From contig SEMN01000170.1 in the NCBI GenBank assembly GCA_005408345.1, forward strand, positions 682,001 through 746,000: 64,000 nucleotides of DNA, given 5' to 3'. This DNA is from Macquaria australasica. Lineage: Eukaryota; Chordata; Actinopteri; Centrarchiformes; Percichthyidae. The translations under genes were made by a program, and so were the position numbers. The notes below the pieces were generated by a model. That model ran no database searches. It saw only the letters and a program-made list of their open reading frames with translations, and was not told where the DNA came from. Every line of letters starts with the position of its first letter. Positions within the stretch are counted from its first letter, which is position 1. This document shows positions 59,801-64,000 of the stretch, piece by piece.

Positions 59801-62800
59801 CGTTGCCTTTCTCCCACATGGTCTTGATGCTGCGTGTGCCTCCTGTAGGAATATCTGCCATCGGAGACTTGGGGGATTTGACGTCTTTGCTTCCCTGTGG
59901 AAATAGAGGATGGATTTACTTCAACATGGTAAAAAACAGCGCTACATTGACTGAGGATCAGTGGTGGACTTTAATAAGTACTTTTACTCAAACAATTTTG
60001 AGGTATTTGTACTTGAGTATTTCCATTTTATGTTACTTTATATTTCTACTCCACTACATTTCAATAGCAAATATTGATATCTTTCTCCACAACATTTATT
60101 TGACAGCTATAGTTACTCATTACTTTACAGATTGAAATTTTACATTAAAAACATATAATAAGCTTATAAAATCAAATGCAATGTTAAAGACTAAACCAGT
60201 GGTTTCCAACTTTTTTGGCTTGCAACCCCTTACAAAAACTCTCTCTCTTGTCATGTCTAAGATGTCTATGAGTTGTTATCAGTTCCACCAAAGAGAGATT
60301 TCCCCAATAAACTTCTTAGATGATGTTAAATAAGTGTTCGAGGCACAAAGAGGTAAAATCATACAATCATACAATACAAATCATCAATATCTAACAAAAA
60401 AAGATCCAGTCCTATGTCCAAAAAATTATTTGAAATCTTTGTAACAAAACTGACACTTACACACTGATGCATCAGCAGTCTAATAAAGTAATATATCAGT
60501 TACAGGGGCCTTTTATTTGATTACTTTTAGTTCATTTTGCTGATAACGCTTCTGTACTTTTACTTAAGTAGGTTTTAGAATGCAGGACATTTACATGTAA
60601 AGGGGTATTTTTACATTGTTGTATTGGTGAGTTTACTTAAGTAAAGGATTTAAGTTCTTCTGCTGAAGATGGTGAATAATGTTGTCGAGTCTCACCTGGA
60701 TGGCAGAGGTGTACTGGTCCAGTCTGTTGCCTATCTTGGAGACTATTGGAGTGTGAGACACTCTGGCTGTGGTGCTGTGTGGATGAACAACACATGGGTC
60801 ATTAGTATGGCTCATATCAATATAAGAGTGTCTGGCTTATTAATTTATTTTTATTTTACTGTAAAATACCTTTTATGGCTCACCTTTTCTGGGCTGATTT
60901 GCTCAGGAATCCTGCCTTCTCCCCGATCTGTACAGAACAGCATAGTTTAAGGTTATAAACCAGTCATTGACATGCACACATAAATTCAGACATGGTTAAG
61001 CTGCCCTGACTTCCTTCATGTCTCCAAGATGACCTCACTGAGGGGCAGACCAGTCCGTCCCTGGGAAGGTCTCTTTGTACTTGAGCACTGTGTTGGTTTG
61101 TGCCTGAGTGACTGAACTGGAGAGTTTGGCTGTCAGGGAGCCAGGATACACACATGCACACAGCTCACACACACATACACACTGAGTACTGCTGTTCAAA
61201 ATGAATAATAGATCCCGTGTACACGCAGAGTTACACGCACATTTCTCAACATTCCTCCCAAAATCCCCCAGCAAGAAAATTACCCAGTCATGGTCCTTTC
61301 CGACAACAGCCATATTTGAGTACAGCGCAGACGCCAGCTCACATATTTTTTCTTTTTTTATTCCCGTCAACTAACAATATGTGGGTAATATCAGAGGAAT
61401 TAAAAACAGATATTGAAATGGGTACAGCAAAACAAACAACCACATTAGGCCACAAAACATGTTTGACCATAGAGGGAAAAGGAAAATAACTATGCTTATT
61501 TTGCAATGTCTCACAACTGGAGATAACAAGTACAAACAGATCTGTCATTTAATGGGGGTAAATGATAACTTTTGTAATGCTATCAAGTATTAAGCCAAGC
61601 TGGTAGCAATGCTTAATGGAATAGTTTGATATTTGGGAAATACACTGTCTAGTTGAGAGTTATATTAGAAGATTAATACCACTCTCATGTTTGTTTGTTA
61701 AATATGAAGCTACGGCTAGCAGCTGGTTAGCTTAGCTTAGCATAAAGACTGGAAACAAGGGGAAACAGCTAGCCTGGCTCTCTTCGAAGGTAACAAATGC
61801 ACCTCCCAGCACGTCTAAAGCTCACTAATTCGCATGTTATATCTCGCTTGGAGACCTCACGGTGACAACACGACTCAAGGAGCTTTAGAAGTGCTGGTAG
61901 GTGGATTTGTGTTACTTTTTAGACCATTCTAGTTGTTTCTCCCATTTTCAGTTTTTAGGCTAAGCTAAGCTAACTGGCTGCAGGCTGTATCTTCATATTT
62001 AAAGTACAATCATGAGTAGTGGTATTGATATTCTTATCCAACTCTCTTCATGAAAGCGAATGAGTGTATTTCCCAAAATGTCAAACTATTCCTTTAAGAG
62101 TTAACTGTGCTTTACAAACTGGAAGGCCTGAATATCCGGCATGTATGTTTTGCTGCCTTGTTATGCACTTGCCGGGGGAGTACACTTCTAGTCAAAATAC
62201 GTTTCCTAGTAACATTCGGGTAGCGTAGCTGTTTGTTTTTTAGTTTCAGTATTGGGATCATTTTAACAAAAACCTCCCACATGTTCTCACTTACCCGTAG
62301 AGTGTAGCTAGCCATGCAGATAGTGTTCATTTTAAGATATCCATCTGCAGATTTTTGCCTCCACCCTAATACAATGGAGGTAAATGGAATTTTGTTTGTG
62401 GTGCTCACAGCATTGAACATTTACATTTAGGAAATTAATCTTTTCAAAAACAGTGTCGCCATTACTCTGGATAATCCACAGAACATGCTGTCAATAGTTT
62501 TCATGTGGACTATTTTCTTTGGTAAAAGTGTAATCAAACTGTTGACAGGTCTGTGGATTATCCAAAGATACTGAGACACTTCTTTCTGGACAGACACACT
62601 GAATGAGCACTACAAACAAAAAATCCATTTCGTATTGTGGTTCAAAAATGAAAGATTGGTATCTAAAAACCTGGGCAAATAAAACCCAAATAGTCTGTAT
62701 GGCTACACACCACTAGAGGTAAGAGAGAAAATGTGTTATTTTGTTATCAAAATTATAGTGAAATTATGTTGTTCATCGTGCTGGAGAACCTCTAGAACAA

Positions 62801-63358
62801 CTCCATGATGTCTGAACCTCTGCTCTAAAACTCACCTTTGAGGAGCCTTTGGGACTGATAGCAAAGACAGGTTTTGTAGAGTCTTCCTCCTTCTGTTTCT
62901 TCTTCTCTGCAGCCTCCACCCTCCTTTTCTCTATCTCCTCCCTCATCCTCTTCCTCTCCTCCTGTTACAAACACCACAATTTGCTGTCACACTTTTGTTC
63001 CTCTGAGGGTGAGTCTTTCTCTCTGATCCATGATAAATGGCACATAACCAAATCAAACCAAAGTAAGATGATGCTTTACACCTCATTTCTGAATGTAAAG
63101 TCCATCCTCACCTGTTCTTTGGCTTTCTTGTCCTCCAGCTCCTGTTTCCTCTGCCTCTCCTCCTCCTCCATGATCTTCCTCCTGTCCTCTCTCTTCCTCT
63201 TCAGCTCCTCCAGCTCGGCCTCTGCTTCCTGCTGCTTCTGCTTCATCTTCTCAAACTCCTTGCTCTCTTCGTCGTTTCGTCGGCGCTTCAGCTCCTGCAG
63301 CTTACGCTCGGCCTCCTGACGCTCCACGTCTTCTGCCTTGCTGGAGGGAACATTGTCC
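53851..63358 (-). CDS. lsp1: Caldesmon/LSP1-family actin-binding protein, 3' part of gene (9 exons)
   Basis: Family members bind F-actin and calmodulin and link the cytoskeleton to contraction or leukocyte motility. Exons, in transcript order: 63358-63112, 62961-62836, 60927-60884, 60774-60696, 59894-59763, 59678-59547, 57379-57302, 55526-55490, and a proposed last exon 53867-53851; 892 nt, 296 codons. The 5' exons lie beyond the right edge. Seen: highly charged E/K/R helix (1-110); SPKGSSK then FLSKSAQKS; VSKIGNRLDQYTSAI (actin/calmodulin-binding region, cf. caldesmon VSKIDSRLEQYTSAI); SIKTMWEKGNV; GRVNSW; an Ala/Pro-rich run; DVKPGDIGNKRGLWE. All follow the order of the caldesmon C-terminus. 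The tail after LWE (KVAVGGKSKFSTN) resembles LSP1 (GKRYKFVAT) more than caldesmon. Position and strand beside tnnt3 match LSP1 in human, hence the symbol; caldesmon-like is the alternative name. Family certain, orthology moderate, last exon least certain. Confidence 0.8.
54944..55480. repeat. AAGTACATTTACTCAAGTA-family element, copy 2, split
   Basis: Left part 54944-55096 ('ggtggaggaagtattccgg', 'aaagtcctgcattcaaaac') and right part about 55213-55480 ('taagtaaatgtacttggtta') are separated by a different element. Confidence 0.7.
55097..55212 (+). repeat. GCTAAGCTAAGCTAACC-family MITE fragment, nested
   Basis: Shares 'gtttgacattttgggaa', 'gataccactctcatgtctgt' and 'cttagcttag' with the copies at 11733 and 61616. 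Only the left half is present, inserted in the preceding element. Confidence 0.7.
56825..57073. repeat. Short MITE with 18-bp terminal inverted repeats
   Basis: Left end 56825-56842 'cagtgttgccagattgga'; the complement of the right end 57056-57073 differs at one base. Outside it, the eight bases 'aaccccaa' and 'atcccaat' are similar, perhaps a decayed 8-bp target duplication as made by hAT elements. No ORF. Confidence 0.75.
57285..57298 (+). repeat. Short GT microsatellite
   Basis: Seven GT units beside the splice donor of the exon at 57302. Confidence 0.85.
57417..57832. repeat. AAGTACATTTACTCAAGTA-family element, copy 3
   Basis: 'gaagtactctgatcttttac' on the left and 'gagtaaatgtacttagttac' on the right, with 'ctacaagtaaaagtcctgca' inside. 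Nearly full length. Confidence 0.8.
57833..58360. repeat. AAGTACATTTACTCAAGTA-family element, copy 4, longer form
   Basis: Abuts copy 3. It contains an extra middle part with 'ttgggaaccactggttt' that also appears, inverted, at about 60197 ('aaaccagtggtttccaac'). This suggests a longer subfamily. Confidence 0.65.
59958..60665. repeat. AAGTACATTTACTCAAGTA-family element, copy 5, inverted long form
   Basis: 'cagtggtggactttaataag', 'acttgagtatttccatttta' and 'ctccactacattt' on the left; 'acttttacttaagtaggt' and 'gaatgcaggac' on the right. Lies in an lsp1 intron. Confidence 0.75.
61616..62099 (+). repeat. GCTAAGCTAAGCTAACC-family MITE, copy 2, with an internal insert
   Basis: Ends 'ggaatagtttgatatttggg' and 'cccaaaatgtcaaactattc' are perfect-looking inverted repeats. 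An insert at about 61800-61930 has its own inverted arms ('cacctcccagcacgtctaaa' / 'tttagaagtgctggtaggtg'). Confidence 0.8.
62220..62712. repeat. Interspersed element with a strong internal palindrome
   Basis: At about 62465-62573, 'ctggataatccacagaacat' is followed about 60 bases later by its complement 'tgtggattatccaaag', making a long hairpin. Flanking sequence ('cagatttttgcctccacc', 'gcactacaaacaaaaaatcc') is repetitive in percomorphs as I recall it. Confidence 0.6.
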
Positions 63359-63439
63359 CTGCTCACAAACGCACACAATTATTTAATGATCAATAAACAT
63401 ATATACAAACTGACACGTTCCTCAAATTGACTGATGAGC

Positions 63440-63895
63440 CTCTACATGCTAACATGTTCACAATGTATAATGTTTACCATGTTCATCATCTTAGTTTAGC
63501 ATATTAGCATGATAACATTTGGTAATTAGCACTAAACACAAAGTACAGGTGAAGCTGATAGGAATGTCACTAATTTTATAGGTTTTTGGTCATAAATACC
63601 TAAAAAAAAAAAAAAGTACTGGACAAACAAAAATTTTGAGCGGATGATGGCGCCAGATGAAAAGTTCCACCCAATAGTTATTTCACTCCAAGGGTTAACC
63701 TCATGGTGGTGTTAGAGGAAAATCAGTGGATCACCAAAGTTATCAAGATTAATCCTCTGGGGATCATGAATGTCTGTACAATATTTCATAGCAATCCATC
63801 CAATAGTTGTTAAGATATTTCAGTCTGGACCAAAGTGGTGGACCGACTCCGACTGTCTGACTGACATTTCAGCCCAATGAGCCACGCTGCTAGCA
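63440..63895 (+). repeat. GGTGGCGCTAGATGAAAAGTC-family element, copy 3
   Basis: Begins 'catgctaacatgttcacaat'; contains 'tcaccaaagtta', 'gatcatgaatgtctgtacaa', 'gcaatccatccaatagttgt' and 'tctggaccaaagtggtgg'; ends 'tgagccacgctgctagca'. The most complete copy here; in an lsp1 intron. Confidence 0.8.
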
Positions 63896-64000
63896 TTACA
63901 TTTGAATCTGAAGTCTGTGTATTATCTAATGCCTTTACATAATGGCAAGTATGAGCACATACAAAGATAAAAAAGAGAGAGTGTGTGTTTGAAAGGTGCA

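Noticed and set aside
62849..63319. 156-codon Ser/Leu/Phe-rich open frame, plus strand
   Set aside because: Antisense of the Glu/Lys-rich caldesmon helix exons, which always gives such a frame.

Overview
The window is vertebrate genomic DNA from a ray-finned fish, most likely a spiny-rayed (percomorph) teleost. The evidence is multi-exon genes with GT-AG introns, a protein set closest to fish and mammalian vertebrate families, and many copies of short inverted-repeat elements that I recognise as common in percomorph genomes. No bacterial, phage, CRISPR or viral feature was seen. The species cannot be named from the sequence.

Layout, left to right. (1) 1-12.3 kb has no coding exon I can support. 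It holds a CpG-rich block with a splice donor on the minus strand (about 5,689-5,960), a candidate first exon of a gene running off the left edge. In human the neighbour at this position is NRCAM. (2) 12.35-33.5 kb, minus strand: pnpla8 (calcium-independent phospholipase A2-gamma), nine coding exons, 845 codons, complete. (3) 34.0-36.0 kb, plus strand: dnajb9 (ERdj4), two coding exons, 217 codons, head-to-head with pnpla8 across a GC-rich promoter region. (4) 37.67-47.0 kb, plus strand: dnm1l (Drp1), 19 exons plus one optional 30-nt exon, 721 or 731 codons. (5) 47.86-52.0 kb, minus strand: fast-type troponin T (tnnt3), 12 coding exons, 246 codons. It converges tail-to-tail on dnm1l. (6) 53.85 kb to beyond the right edge, minus strand: the last nine exons (296 codons) of a caldesmon/LSP1-family actin-binding gene, called lsp1 because of its position just upstream of tnnt3.

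Reading frames were checked by joining exons by hand. For every complete gene the exon lengths sum to a multiple of three, splice phases agree and all introns are GT-AG. First and last non-coding exons, transcription starts and poly(A) sites are less certain.

The genes do not form one functional unit. pnpla8, dnajb9 and dnm1l act on mitochondrial/peroxisomal membrane lipids, ER protein quality control and organelle fission. tnnt3 and the caldesmon/LSP1 gene concern thin filaments. The order joins blocks that in human lie on chromosomes 7 (PNPLA8-DNAJB9), 12 (DNM1L) and 11 (LSP1-TNNT3). I found no wholly new biological system. The best leads are changes in known genes: a Drp1 variable domain lacking the usual Ser-Pro phosphosite, an unusual troponin T C-terminus, a caldesmon-like gene in the LSP1 position, two upstream ORFs, and several transposon-in-transposon insertions.
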